The notes under the pieces: model-generated
The model's database searches: none
What the model saw: the letters and a program-made list of their open reading frames with translations, nothing else
What the model was told of the DNA's origin: nothing
Shown here: piece by piece, positions 35,256 through 44,980 of the stretch
Numbering within the stretch: the stretch's first letter is position 1
Layout of the letters: every line of letters begins with the position of its first letter
Made by a program: the position numbers and the translations under genes
NCBI GenBank assembly: GCA_963836355.1
Contig: CAWIJO010000006.1
Span: 372,001-436,000, forward strand
Source: Palsa-506 sp963836355
Lineage (GTDB): Bacteria; Actinomycetota; Actinomycetes; Streptosporangiales; Streptosporangiaceae
DNA: 64,000 nt
Direction: 5' to 3'

Positions 35256-35912
35256 TCAGCCGACGTCCCGTAGCCGCGCCCGCTCCGCCACGGCGAGCGG
35301 CGAGTCCCGCCGCCACTCCAGGCGCTTTTGCAGCGACACCACGGTGCCCCGGCCCGGGCCGCTGCTGAGCGTCACGTTGTCCACGCAGGCGCGCATGATG
35401 GCCATGCCCCGGCCGGACTCCGGCAGCTGCGCGATCATCCCATCGTCCGTGCCACGCCTGGCCCAGGAGAACCGGCTCCGCGCGATCCGGGCCACCGAGG
35501 GCGCGGCCAGCGTCACCGTGGCAGGCTGCCCGCTGCTCGCGTCGTGGGAAAGCTGGCGGCGCCGGAACCGCGGGTGCCGCCCCGACAGCTGGGCGGGCAG
35601 CCGGTGCGTGGCCAGCCTGCCCGGATCGAAGCCGCGCCCGCTGTCAAGCACCTCGACCACGCAGCCGCCACCGCCGATGCTGGCCACTACCTCGTAGCGG
35701 TGACTGGGCCCGCCATGCTGAAGGACATTCGTGCAAGCCTCGGTTACGGCGAGCAGCAGCTCGCCTATGCAGTCCTCATCGACGCCAAGCCTGCTCAGGG
35801 TGTCGCCCAGCACCCGGCGCATCACCGGCACGCTGAGCGCTTCACGCGGGAACATCAGGCAGAACTTGACGTCGACGGTCGCCTCCTCGGCTCGTATCAC
35901 CCGAGTACGCAT
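35256..35912 (-). CDS. ATP-binding protein of the anti-sigma factor/serine kinase (HATPase) type
   Basis: 218 residues. A GHKL ATPase core: N box region ELLLAVTEACTNVLQHGG, then VVEVLDSGRGFDP (G1), and a late SGRGMAIMRACVDNV (G2) followed by GTVVSLQKRL. These match RsbW-like anti-sigma or anti-anti-sigma kinases that are numerous in actinomycetes. An insert of about 65 residues rich in Arg and Ser separates G1 and G2, unusually long. The gene lies between purQ and purS on the same strand, without a visible purine link. Confidence 0.82.
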   Translation of the reverse strand: MRTRVIRAEEATVDVKFCLMFPREALSVPVMRRVLGDTLSRLGVDEDCIGELLLAVTEACTNVLQHGGPSHRYEVVASIGGGGCVVEVLDSGRGFDPGRLATHRLPAQLSGRHPRFRRRQLSHDASSGQPATVTLAAPSVARIARSRFSWARRGTDDGMIAQLPESGRGMAIMRACVDNVTLSSGPGRGTVVSLQKRLEWRRDSPLAVAERARLRDVG

Positions 35913-36153
35913 CCGTACCTCTACTCCCTGCCTTTACCAATCCCGTCGCTCACATTGTGAAAGATTTCCCGTGCCGGACCGCGGTAATCATGACTTCAGG
36001 TGATTACTGGACGAACAGTGCCGATTCGGCGCTCTGCGGACGGTCCGATTCAGCGCCCGGCGGGCCCGCCGACGCCCGCAGGCACAGCCAGGTCAGCCGG
36101 AATCCGGGCGCTGGCCTGCTTCCCCCGGGCGCCGCCCGGAGCCGCCAGGAAAA

Positions 36154-36396
36154 TTACGGCGCGTGAATCTCGAATTCCTCTATCACCGGATTTGCCAGCA
36201 GCTCGGCGGCAAGCTCGCCGATCCGCGCCGTGGCGGCTTCGTCGGCCAATCCGCTGATCTCCACCTCGAACCGCTTGCCCTGCCGGACGCTGAGCACCTG
36301 GCCGAACCCGAGCCGCCGGCTCGCGCTGGCGATCGCCTCGCCCTGCGGATCGTGAATCTCCGGCTTGAGCATCACGTCGACGACGACTCTGGCCAC
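36154..36396 (-). CDS. purS: Phosphoribosylformylglycinamidine synthase subunit PurS
   Basis: 80 residues. VVVDVMLKPEIHDPQGEAI and LGFGQVLSVRQGKRFEVEI, ending NPVIEEFEIHAP, is the standard PurS sequence. The small protein bridges PurL and PurQ. It is about 240 bp upstream of the ATPase gene and divergent from the 2-oxoacid dehydrogenase operon. Confidence 0.96.
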   Translation of the reverse strand: MARVVVDVMLKPEIHDPQGEAIASASRRLGFGQVLSVRQGKRFEVEISGLADEAATARIGELAAELLANPVIEEFEIHAP

Positions 36397-36514
36397 ATGC
36401 GGCAGCGTACTGGTTCACTTAGCCCCGCCGCTGGCGGGTACTGTCACAGCGGGACGGACGACCGGCCGGTCAACGGTGATCTCCGCGACCGGCCCTGGGT
36501 ATCAAGGAGTGGCA

Positions 36515-37669
36515 GTGGCCGTCAAAACACAAGGTGCGGTCGGCGCCGTACCGGATCCGCTCGGCCTGGCCGGCCGGGCTGGCACCGCGGAACCTATTCA
36601 GCTCCTTACCCCGGAAGGCGAGCGCGTCGAGCATCCCGGATACCCGCTGGACGTGTCCGCGACGGAAGTCAAGGACCTGTACCGGGATCTCGTCCTGGTC
36701 CGCCGGATCGACTTCGAGGCGATTGCCCTGCAGCGCCAGGGCGAGCTCGGGATCTGGGCCTCGCTGCTCGGCCAGGAGGCGGCGCAGGTCGGCTCGGGCC
36801 GCGCGCTCCAGCCCAGGGATATGGCGTTCCCCACCTACCGCGAGCACGGCGTCGCCTGGTGCCGCGGCCTGGATCCGACGAAGCTGCTTGAGCTATTCCG
36901 CGGGGTCAGCCATGGCGGCTGGGATCCGAAGGCGCACAACTTCCACCTGTACACAATCGTCATCGGCAGCCAGACGCTGCACGCGACCGGCTACGCGATG
37001 GGCATCCAGCGGGACGGTGCCCTCGGCGAGGACGGCGAGGCGGCCATTGCCTACTTCGGCGATGGCGCGACTAGCCAGGGCGACGTTAACGAGGCCTTCA
37101 TCTGGGCATCGGTGACCAATGCGCCGGTCGTGTTCTTCTGCCAGAACAACCAGTGGGCGATCTCCGAGCCGCTGGAACGCCAGAGCCGGGTGCCGCTGTA
37201 CCAGCGGGCCTACGGCTTCGGCTTCCCCGGGGTCCGGGTGGACGGCAACGACGTGCTGGCCTGCCTGGCGGTCACCAGGAAGGCGCTGCAGGCCGCCCGC
37301 GAGGGGCAGGGCCCGACCCTGATCGAGGCATTCACCTACCGGATGGGCGCGCACACCACCACCGACGACCCGACCAGGTACCGGCTGGCCGCCGAGCTCG
37401 AGTCGTGGAAGCTGAAGGACCCGATCGAGCGGGTCAAGGCATACCTGATCCGGTCCGAGCTGGCGGACCGGGCCTTCTTCGACGACGTCGACGCCGAGGC
37501 TGCCCGGCTGGGAACCAGGGTAAGACGATCCTGTCTGGAGATGCCGGATCCCGAGCCGGCCGCGATGTTCGAGAATGTGTACGCCGGGCCAAGCGCGCTG
37601 ATCGAGGCCGAGCGGAAGCAGTTCGCCGCCTACCTCGACTCCTTCGAGGCACCGGAGGGAGAGCGATGA
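36515..37669 (+). CDS. pdhA: Pyruvate/branched-chain 2-oxoacid dehydrogenase E1 component, alpha subunit
   Basis: 384 residues from GTG 36515, with AAGGAG 5 bp upstream; the longer frame from 36365 overlaps purS and is rejected. The TPP motif is GDGATSQGDVNEAFIWASVT to FCQNN, with the conserved GQEAAQVGSG and YRMGAHTTTDDPTRY. E1 alpha with E1 beta decarboxylates the 2-oxo acid and passes the acyl group to E2 lipoate. Whether the substrate is pyruvate or branched-chain acids is undecided. First gene of an operon. Confidence 0.92.
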   Translation: MAVKTQGAVGAVPDPLGLAGRAGTAEPIQLLTPEGERVEHPGYPLDVSATEVKDLYRDLVLVRRIDFEAIALQRQGELGIWASLLGQEAAQVGSGRALQPRDMAFPTYREHGVAWCRGLDPTKLLELFRGVSHGGWDPKAHNFHLYTIVIGSQTLHATGYAMGIQRDGALGEDGEAAIAYFGDGATSQGDVNEAFIWASVTNAPVVFFCQNNQWAISEPLERQSRVPLYQRAYGFGFPGVRVDGNDVLACLAVTRKALQAAREGQGPTLIEAFTYRMGAHTTTDDPTRYRLAAELESWKLKDPIERVKAYLIRSELADRAFFDDVDAEAARLGTRVRRSCLEMPDPEPAAMFENVYAGPSALIEAERKQFAAYLDSFEAPEGER

Positions 37670-38649
37670 CCAGCCTGACGCTGTCCAGGGCACTGGGCGA
37701 GGGCCTGCGCGAGGCGATGGAGGCCGACCCCAAGGTCCTGATCATGGGCGAGGACGTCGGGAAGCTCGGCGGCGTCTTCCGGGTCACCGACGGACTGCAG
37801 AAGGACTTCGGCGAGGCCCGCGTGGTGGACACCCCGCTGGCCGAGTCGGGCATCGTCGGCACCGCGATCGGCCTGGCGCTGCGCGGCTACCGGCCGGTCT
37901 GCGAGATCCAGTTCGACGGCTTCGTCTATCCGGCCGTCGACCAGATCGTCTGCCAGCTGGCGAAGATGCGGATGCGCTCGCTGGGCACGGTCAGCCTGCC
38001 GGTGGTGATCAGGATCCCGTGCGGCGGCGGCATCGGCGCGGTAGAGCACCACAGCGAGTCTCCCGAGGCGCTGTTCGCGCACACCGCCGGACTGCGGGTA
38101 GTGGCCTGCGGCGACCCGGTGGACGCCTACGTGATGATCCAGCAAGCCATCAGCTGCGATGACCCGGTGATCTTCTTCGAGCCCAAGCGGCGGTACTGGG
38201 ACAAGGCGGAGGTGGACACGGCCGGCGCGCTGGCGTCCGCGGTCCCGCTGGACAAGGCGAGAACGCTGGCCCGCGGCACCGACGTCACCGTGCTGGCCTA
38301 CGGGCCAATGGTCCGGACCTGCGCGCAGGCGGCCGTCGCCGCAGCCGATGACGGGCGCTCGGTCGAGGTGATCGACTTGCGGTCGCTCGCGCCGCTGGAC
38401 ACCGAGACGATCTTCGCGTCGGTCCGGCGCACCGGCCGGTGCGTGGTCGTGCACGAGGCTGCGATCAGCGGCGGCCTCGGCGGCGAGATCGCGGCGCGGG
38501 TATCCGAGGAATGCTTCTACCACCTGGAGGCGCCGGTGCTGCGGGTCTGCGGCTACTCCACCCCGTACCCGCCGTCGAAGCTGGAGGAGCACTATCTGCC
38601 GGATCTGGACCGGGTACTTGACGGCGTCGACCGCACCTTCGCGTACTGA
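37666..38649 (+). CDS. pdhB: Pyruvate/branched-chain 2-oxoacid dehydrogenase E1 component, beta subunit
   Basis: 327 residues; the ATG overlaps the E1 alpha stop (ATGA). Conserved regions: LREAMEADPKVLIMGEDVG, DTPLAESGIVGTAIGLALRG, the substrate-site stretch CGGGIGAVEHHSESPEALF, VIFFEPKRRYW and the C-terminal transketolase part RSLAPLDTETI with VVHEAAISGGLGGEIAA. Length is normal. Forms an alpha2beta2 E1 with the upstream product. Confidence 0.95.
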   Translation: MTSLTLSRALGEGLREAMEADPKVLIMGEDVGKLGGVFRVTDGLQKDFGEARVVDTPLAESGIVGTAIGLALRGYRPVCEIQFDGFVYPAVDQIVCQLAKMRMRSLGTVSLPVVIRIPCGGGIGAVEHHSESPEALFAHTAGLRVVACGDPVDAYVMIQQAISCDDPVIFFEPKRRYWDKAEVDTAGALASAVPLDKARTLARGTDVTVLAYGPMVRTCAQAAVAAADDGRSVEVIDLRSLAPLDTETIFASVRRTGRCVVVHEAAISGGLGGEIAARVSEECFYHLEAPVLRVCGYSTPYPPSKLEEHYLPDLDRVLDGVDRTFAY

Positions 38650-38658
38650 GAGGGCCGC

Positions 38659-40117
38659 ATGTCAGAGCTGAAGCAGTTCAGGCTCCCCGATGTCGGCGAG
38701 GGCCTGACCGAAGCGGACATCATCAGGTGGCACGTCCAGCCCGGCGACCGGGTGACGACCAACCAGATCATCGTCGAGATCGAGACGGCTAAGGCCGTGG
38801 TCGAGCTGCCCTGCCCGTTCGAGGGCGTGGTGGCCGGGCTGCTGGTGGCCGAGGGCACCACCGCCGATGTCGGGACCCCGATCATCTCGGTCGACGTGAG
38901 TCCCGCAGCCGACGGCCCCGACGCGGATCAGGGGGCCGCCGCCGCGGATCAGGGGGCCGCCGCCGCGGCCGGCACGCCGGCCGAGAACCTGGTACCGGAC
39001 CCGCCCGCGGAAGCCGGCACCGAGCCGGGCCACCGTGGCACCCTGGCGCCCAAGCCGGAGCGCCAGGCGGTGCTGGTCGGCTACGGCGTCAAGCTCGGCA
39101 CCACCGCGCGCCGCGCGCGGAAGGCTGCCGCCAGATCTGGCCCGGGCCCGGCTACCGCCACCACAAAACCCGCAACCGACATTAACGGGTCCGCCGACGC
39201 TGGTGACTCCGCCGACGGCGAGCGCCCGGCGGTGCTGGCCAAGCCGCCCGTCCGCAAGCTTGCCAGGGATCTCAGGCGTGGATCTGTCGGCACTCGCGGG
39301 CACCGGCCCGAACGGCTCCATCACCCGCGACGACGTCATGTCGGCCGCGGCCGGCGCTGACCGCCCTGCCGCCGACGGCTCGGCTCCGGCGCAGCTTGTC
39401 CCGGTCGCCGCCGTCTCGCGGGAGGAGCGGATCCCGATCCGCGGCGTGCGGAAGCACACCGCGGCCGCGACGACGACGAGCGCATTCACCGCGCCGCACG
39501 TCACCGAGTTCCTGCAGATCGACATGACGGAGACGATGGCCTCGGTGGTCCGGCTCAGGTCGCTGCCCGATTTCGCCGGCCTGCGGCTGTCGCCGCTGCT
39601 GCTGGTGGCCAAGGCGCTGCTGGTGGCCGCCGCGCGGCAGCCCATGATCAACTCTTCCTGGGACGAGGCGGCGCAGGAGATCGTGGTCCGGCATTACGTC
39701 AATCTCGGCATCGCCGCCGCCACCGACCGCGGCCTGATCGTGCCGAACATCAAGGACGCCCACGCACTCACGCTCCCGGCGCTGGCCAGGGCGCTGAACA
39801 GCCTCGCTGAGACGGCCAGGGCCGGCAAGGCATCGCCCGCGGACCTTCGCGGCGGCACGGTCACCATTACCAACGTGGGCGTCTTCGGCATCGATACCGG
39901 CACCCCGATCCTGACACCAGGCGAGGCCGCGATCCTAGCTTTCGGCCGGGTCAGGGACGCGCCGTGGGTGCATGCGGGTGCGCTGGCCATTCGCAAGGTG
40001 ACTACGCTTGCGCTGTCCTTCGATCACCGCATTGTCGACGGCGATATCGGCGCGGTCGTCCTCAGCGACGTGGGAGCGATGCTCGAGGATCCGCTGAACA
40101 TGCTTGCCTGGGGCTGA
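38659..40117 (+). pseudogene. 2-oxoacid dehydrogenase E2 (dihydrolipoyl acyltransferase), single-base frameshift
   Basis: The N-terminal lipoyl domain is normal (LPDVGEGLTEADIIRW, lipoyl Lys in EIETAKAVVELP). An Ala/Pro linker contains a 21-bp tandem duplication (38926-38967). In the peripheral subunit-binding domain the frame breaks: PPVRKLARDL continues as GVDLSALAGTGPNGSITRDDV only if one base near 39274 (CTCAGGCGTG) is removed. The acyltransferase domain is otherwise complete, ending with the catalytic SFDHRIVDGD. As written, E2 is cut after about 230 residues. In a core metabolic operon this may be a sequence error. Confidence 0.88.
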
Positions 40118-40140
40118 CGCCTGCCGCCGAAGGGACCACG

Positions 40141-40434
40141 ATGATCAGGCACGTAGCGTTATTCGCCTGGACCTCCGAGGCAACCGCCGAGCAGAAGGCA
40201 CGAGTAGCGACGGAATTGCGCGCCCTGCGGCCGCTGATGACCGGGGTCAGCGACTATCACGTCGGGCCGGATGCGGGCCTGGCCGAAGGCAACTTCGACT
40301 TCGCCGTCGTCGCCGATTTCGCCGACGCGGCGAGCTATGCCGCCTACCGTGATCATCCGGCGCACCGGGCCATCATCGAGCAGACCGTCCGGCCGATCGC
40401 GCGCGAGCGGGCGGCCATCCAGTACAAGCTATAG
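40141..40434 (+). CDS. Dabb family (stress-responsive A/B barrel) protein
   Basis: 97 residues from ATG 40141, 23 bp after the E2 stop. IRHVALFAWTSEATAEQKAR, DYHVGPDAGLAEGNFDFAVV and YRDHPAHRAII form the dimeric ferredoxin-like Dabb fold. Role unknown; position suggests co-transcription with the 2-oxoacid dehydrogenase genes. Confidence 0.92.
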   Translation: MIRHVALFAWTSEATAEQKARVATELRALRPLMTGVSDYHVGPDAGLAEGNFDFAVVADFADAASYAAYRDHPAHRAIIEQTVRPIARERAAIQYKL

Positions 40435-40439
40435 CCGCT

Positions 40440-40520
40440 GGCCGACCGGGCAGCCAGGCCGCGCCAGCCAGCCAGGCCGCGCCAGCCAGCCGGGCAGGAC
40501 GCGCCAGCCAGCCCGTCACG
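40440..40520. repeat. Imperfect GCCAGCCAGCC repeats between convergent genes
   Basis: Units like GCCGCGCCAGCCAGCCAG occur about three times between the Dabb stop and the convergent acyl-CoA dehydrogenase stop. Confidence 0.6.
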
Positions 40521-40561
40521 CCCGCCGGCCCGGCCCCGCCCGCGGCGCAGGCCGGCCCGGG

Positions 40562-42385
40562 TCAGAACGCGTCGGCCGGCAGGTCCATCAGATCCAGCGT
40601 GGTCGCCTCGGCGATCTCACGCTCGGCGGCGAGCCTGGGCAGCACGGTAGCGGCGAAGAACCGGGCAGCGGCGATCTTGCCCTGGTAGAACCCGCGATCG
40701 GCCCCGGCCGCATCGTCCAGCCGGGCCAGCGCGACCTCGGCCTGCCGCGCCAGCAGCCAGCCGATCACCAGGTCGCCGAGCGCGAGCAGCAGGCGGGTGG
40801 TATTCAGGCCCGCGCGGTAGATCTCGCTGGGATGCGCCGCGGAACCGGCCAGGAAGCCGTGCATCGCGGCCACGATGCCCTCGACGTCGGCGGCGGCCCT
40901 GGCCAGCGCGCCGCGCTCGGCCTTGAGCCGCCCGTTCCCCGACTCACCGGCGGCGAACTCGGTGATCTGGCCGATCAGGGACCGCAGCGCCTTGCCGTCG
41001 TTCCGGACGATCTTGCGAAAGTACAGGTCAAGGCCCTGGATCGCGGTGGTGCCCTCGTACAAGCTGTCGATCTTCGCGTCCCTGACGTACTGCTCGATCG
41101 GGTAGTCCTGCAGGAACCCCGACCCGCCCAGGGTCTGCAGGGAAAGCGAGAGCAGCTCGTACGCCCGTTCCGAACCGACCCCCTTGACCAGCGGCAGCAG
41201 CAGGTCGTTGAGTCCTGCGGTCTCCGCGTCGGACGTACCGCTGGCCGCGGCCACCTGCGCGGCGTCCTGCAGCGTCGCGGTATACAGCAGCAGCGCCCGC
41301 ATCCCCTCCGCGTAGGACTTCTGCAGCATGAGCATCCGGCGGACGTCCGGGTGCGCCAGGATCGGCACCCGCGGCGCGGTCTTGTCGAGCATCTGGGTGA
41401 GGTCGGCGCCCTGCACGCGGGTCCTGGCGAAGTCCAGCGCGTGCAGGTAGCCGGTAGACAGGGTCGCGATCGCCTTCGTGCCGACCATCATCCGGGCGTG
41501 CTCGATGATCACGAACATCTGCCTGATGCCGTCGTGCACGTCACCGATCAGGGTGCCGACCGCCGGGTGCGACTCGCCGAAGGTCAGCTCGCAGGTGGTC
41601 GAGGCCTTCAGGCCCATCTTGTGCTCGACCCCGGTGGCGTAGACGCCGTTGCGCTCGCCCAGCGTGCCGTCCTCGCTCACCAGGTACTTGGGCACCAGGA
41701 ACATCGATAGGCCCTTGGTGCCGGGGCCGTGCCCCTCCGGCCGGGCCAGCACCAGGTGGAAAATGTTCTCCGCCATGTCGTGCTCGGCGCTGGTGATGAA
41801 CCTCTTGACGCCCTCGATGTGCCAGCTGCCGTCCGGCTGCGCGATGGCGCGGGTGCGGCCGACGCCGACGTCGGAGCCGGCATCCGGCTCGGTCAGCGCC
41901 ATTGTGGCGGTCCACTTGCGCTCGACCGCCAGCTCGGCGAAGCGCTGCTGGTACGGGGTGCCAAGCACGAGCAGCGCCCGGGCGAAGGCGGCCCCGCTCG
42001 CGTACATCCAGACCGCCGGGTTGGCGCCCAGGATCAGCTCGGCGACCGCCCAGCAGAGCGAGCGCGGCGCCGTGGTGCCGCCGAGCTCGGGCGGCAACTC
42101 CAGCCGGTACCACTCCGCGTCGATGAAGGCGGCGAATGACTTCTTGAAGCCCGCAGGAATCCGGACCGAGCCGGTGGCCGGATCGAAAACGGGCGGATTG
42201 CGGTCAGCCTCAGCGAACGACTCGGCGATAGGCCCGGTCGCCAGCCGGTTCACCTCGGCCAGGATGCCGCGGGCAGTTTCCTCGTCGATGTCGGCGAATG
42301 GCTCCGTGCCCAGCAGGTCCTGCCGCCGCAGCACCTCGAACAGGTTGAACTCGATATCACGGAGGTTGCTCTTGTAGTGCCCCAT
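40562..42385 (-). CDS. Acyl-CoA dehydrogenase (FadE5-like, with C-terminal extension)
   Basis: 607 residues, longer than the usual 380 because of an N-terminal extra helix region (YKSNLRDIEFNLFEVLRR) and a C-terminal four-helix extension. FAD-linked core: ALTEPDAGSDVG, GVKRFITSAEHD, GLSMFLVPKYL, and the C-terminal LGGSGFLQDYPIEQYVRDAKI followed by EGTTAIQGLDL, which holds the likely catalytic Glu. Such enzymes catalyse the first step of fatty acyl-CoA beta-oxidation. The start ATG faces the divergent two-domain dehydrogenase gene. Confidence 0.93.
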   Translation of the reverse strand: MGHYKSNLRDIEFNLFEVLRRQDLLGTEPFADIDEETARGILAEVNRLATGPIAESFAEADRNPPVFDPATGSVRIPAGFKKSFAAFIDAEWYRLELPPELGGTTAPRSLCWAVAELILGANPAVWMYASGAAFARALLVLGTPYQQRFAELAVERKWTATMALTEPDAGSDVGVGRTRAIAQPDGSWHIEGVKRFITSAEHDMAENIFHLVLARPEGHGPGTKGLSMFLVPKYLVSEDGTLGERNGVYATGVEHKMGLKASTTCELTFGESHPAVGTLIGDVHDGIRQMFVIIEHARMMVGTKAIATLSTGYLHALDFARTRVQGADLTQMLDKTAPRVPILAHPDVRRMLMLQKSYAEGMRALLLYTATLQDAAQVAAASGTSDAETAGLNDLLLPLVKGVGSERAYELLSLSLQTLGGSGFLQDYPIEQYVRDAKIDSLYEGTTAIQGLDLYFRKIVRNDGKALRSLIGQITEFAAGESGNGRLKAERGALARAAADVEGIVAAMHGFLAGSAAHPSEIYRAGLNTTRLLLALGDLVIGWLLARQAEVALARLDDAAGADRGFYQGKIAAARFFAATVLPRLAAEREIAEATTLDLMDLPADAF

Positions 42386-42425
42386 CCCGCCTCCGGCATC
42401 CAGAGGGCCGACACGCCCCCCTACT

Positions 42426-42440
42426 GGTGAGTAACTTACC
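42426..42440. promoter_or_regulatory. Imperfect palindrome in the divergent acyl-CoA dehydrogenase promoter region
   Basis: GGTGAGTAACTTACC is a near-perfect 15-bp palindrome 41-55 bp upstream of the minus-strand dehydrogenase start. GAGTAACT recurs once near 42475. It resembles the size and symmetry of TetR-family fatty-acid regulator operators. The regulator is not in the window. Confidence 0.4.
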
Positions 42441-42577
42441 TTATCCTACCCGACCGGAACCATGATCGCTACCCGAGAGTAACTACGATCGTGATCCTTC
42501 GGCCTGCTGGTTAACGTCGCCACGCCGCAAAACCGAATCTTGTTCTAGGGGATGGGTAATAGGCGTTCTAGAGTGAG

Positions 42578-42632
42578 GCCATCGGCACGGTGCCGCCAGC
42601 CATCGGCACGGTGCCGCCAGCCATCGGCACCG
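42578..42632. repeat. 21-bp tandem repeat upstream of the two-domain acyl-CoA dehydrogenase
   Basis: GCCATCGGCACGGTGCCGCCA occurs twice exactly and a third time in part, ending about 20 bp before the ATG at 42655. Confidence 0.8.
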
Positions 42633-42654
42633 CACCACGCGAACGGGGTGAACC

Positions 42655-44920
42655 ATGGCGCTCAGCCTCACCGAGGAGCACCTGGACCTGGCGGCGGCAA
42701 TCAGGGGCTGGGCACAGCGTAACTGCCCGGCCGAGGTCGTCCGGGCCGCCGCGGACAGCCCGGACAGCGGGTCGCAGCGGTACCTGGAGTCGCTGCGGCC
42801 GGCACTCGCCGACCAGGGCATACTCGGCCTGCACCTGCCGGAGTGCCACCGCGGGCAGGGTTATGGCCTGCCGGAGCTGGCCGTGGCGCTGGAGGAACTC
42901 GGCCGGGCGCTCGTCCCCGGCGGGTACTTGCCGACCGTCCTGGCCAGCGCGGTGCTGGCCAGTGCCGACGTGACCACCACCGGGAAGCTGCTGGCCGGCC
43001 TGGCCGACGGATCCGAGGCGGGCGCGGTCTCGCTGGCAGCCGGCCTGACCGGCCGGGCGGGCCACGACGGCGGTCTGACCATCGACGGATCGGCCGGGCC
43101 AGTGCTCGGCGCCGGCCTGGCCGACCTTGTCATCGCCGGGGTGCAGACGGAGCACGGCGAGATCTCGGGTAGCCATCGACGCCGCGAGCCTGGAGATCGT
43201 CGCGCTGGACAGCCTCGACCTCACCCGGCCCGTCGCCCGGATCCGCGCGGACGGCCTCACGGTATCCGCTGACAGGCTGCTCACCGGCCTGGACCGCGGC
43301 GCAGTGACCAGCATCGCCGCAATCTTGTTCGGCGCCGAGGCGGCCGGCCTGGCCGGCTGGGCCACCGGGACAGCGGCCGACTATGCCAAGATCCGCCAGC
43401 AGTTCGGCCGACCGATCGGCCAGTTCCAGGCCGTCAAGCACCGGTGCGCCTGGATGCTCACCGCGGCCGAGCAGGCCGCCGCCGTGGTCTGGGACGCGGC
43501 CGCCGCGCCGCCGGACGCCGCGCCGGCCGGCGGCGCGGCGGCTGACCGGGCGGCCGGCCGCCAGCGAGAGTTCGCCGCCAGCGTGACCGCCGTCGTGGCC
43601 GTCGACGCGGCGGTCTCGTGCGCGCACGAATGCATCCAGGTGCTCGGCGGCATCGGCTACACCTGGGAGCATCCTGCGCACCTCTACTACCGGCGGGCGA
43701 TGTCGCTGCGCGCCCTGCTCGGCCCGTCGGATGAGTGGGCTCGGCGAGTCGCCAGCCTGGCCATGTCCGGCCAGCGCAGGCCCGTTTCAGTGGAAGTTCC
43801 TGACGGTGACGCCGTGCCGCGGGCCGCTATCCGCGATGAGCTCGCCGAGATCGCGGCGCTCACCGGGGCCGAACGCACCGAGCGGCTGGCGGCCGCCGGC
43901 TGGGTGGTGCCGCACCTGCCCCGGCCGTGGGGGCGGGCCGCGAGCCCGCTTGAGCAACTGGTCATCGACACCGAGATGCGCGCGGCCGGCCTGCGCGGGC
44001 CCGCGCTGGCCATCGGCGCCTGGGTGGTGCCGGCCCTGATCCAGCACGGGACGCCCGCGCAGCAGGACCGGTTCCTGCCGCCGACCCTGCGCGGCGAGTT
44101 CCTGTGGTGCCAGCTTTTCAGCGAGCCGGGCGCTGGCTCTGACCTGGCCGGGCTGAGCACCCGCGCAGTGCGGGCCGACGGCGGCTGGCGGCTGACCGGG
44201 CAGAAAATCTGGACCTCGCTGGCCAAGCAGGCGGCGTGGGCGATCTGCCTTGCCCGCACCGACCCGGCCGCGCCCCGGCACGACGGGATCACGTACTTCC
44301 TGGTGGACATGTCGGCACCGGGCGTCGAGGTGCGCCCGCTGCGCGAGATCACCGGGGACTCGCTTTTCAACGAGGTGTTCCTCGATGACGTCTTCGTGCC
44401 GGATGACTGCGTCGTCGGCGCGGTGCACGGCGGCTGGCGGATAGCCAGGACCACGCTGGCCAACGAGCGCGTGTCGCTGTCCAGGTCCTGGACGTTCGGG
44501 TCCGGTGTCGCTGAGCTGATCGAGGTGGCGGCGGCCGCCGGGCAGGTGCCGCTCGGCCAGGTCGGCGCGCTGGTTTGCGAGGGCCATGCGATCGACCTGC
44601 TGGCAGTCAGGGTGACGCTGAAGCAGCTATCGGGGACCGAGCCGGGGGCCACCGGCAGCGTGCGGAAGCTGCTCGGCATGCGGCACGCCCAGCGGGTCTC
44701 CGAGCTGTGCTGGTCGGTTTCCGGCGCCGAAGGCGCGCTCGGCGGCCCCGGCGGGCCGCCCGTTGGCCCATCCGGGGCCCCCGGCGGCGCTCAGTGGGCT
44801 CGGCAGGTGCTGATGACCAGGGCGCTGACCATCGGCGGCGGGACCACGGACATCCAGCTCAACATCATCGGCGAGCGGATCCTCGGCCTGCCAAGGGATC
44901 CGGACCCGCCCGGCGCGTAA
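42655..44920 (+). pseudogene. Two-domain acyl-CoA dehydrogenase, single-base frameshift in domain one
   Basis: The first acyl-CoA dehydrogenase domain starts at ATG 42655 (LSLTEEHLDLAAAIRGWAQR) and reads to VIAGVQTEHGEI. The frame must then change near 43168 (GAGATCTCGGGTAGCC) to continue VAIDAASLEIVALDSL. Domain one ends with QFGRPIGQFQAVKHR and QVLGGIGYTWEHPAHLYYRR. A second full domain (AGWVVPHLPRPWGRAASPLE, FSEPGAGSDLAGLSTRAVR, GQKIWTSLA, TIGGGTTDIQLNIIGERILG) follows. Fused pairs of about 750 residues occur in actinomycetes, probably acting as a pseudo-heterodimer. As written the product is broken. Confidence 0.85.
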
Positions 44921-44980
44921 CGCGCTGACCCTGCGTCCCCGCGCGCTAGCCTACGAAGACCGGAAGCCGGGGGGTGTCCG

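Noticed and set aside
36365..36514. N-terminal extension of the E1 alpha gene
   Set aside because: It overlaps purS and lacks similarity to E1; AAGGAG precedes GTG 36515.
26427..36514. Purine riboswitch or PurR-type box upstream of the pur genes
   Set aside because: I looked before purF, purL and purS and saw no conserved riboswitch core or clear palindromic box.
37153..37665. Upstream extension of the E1 beta frame
   Set aside because: It lies inside E1 alpha coding sequence in another frame; ATG 37666 overlaps the E1 alpha stop as expected for coupled genes.
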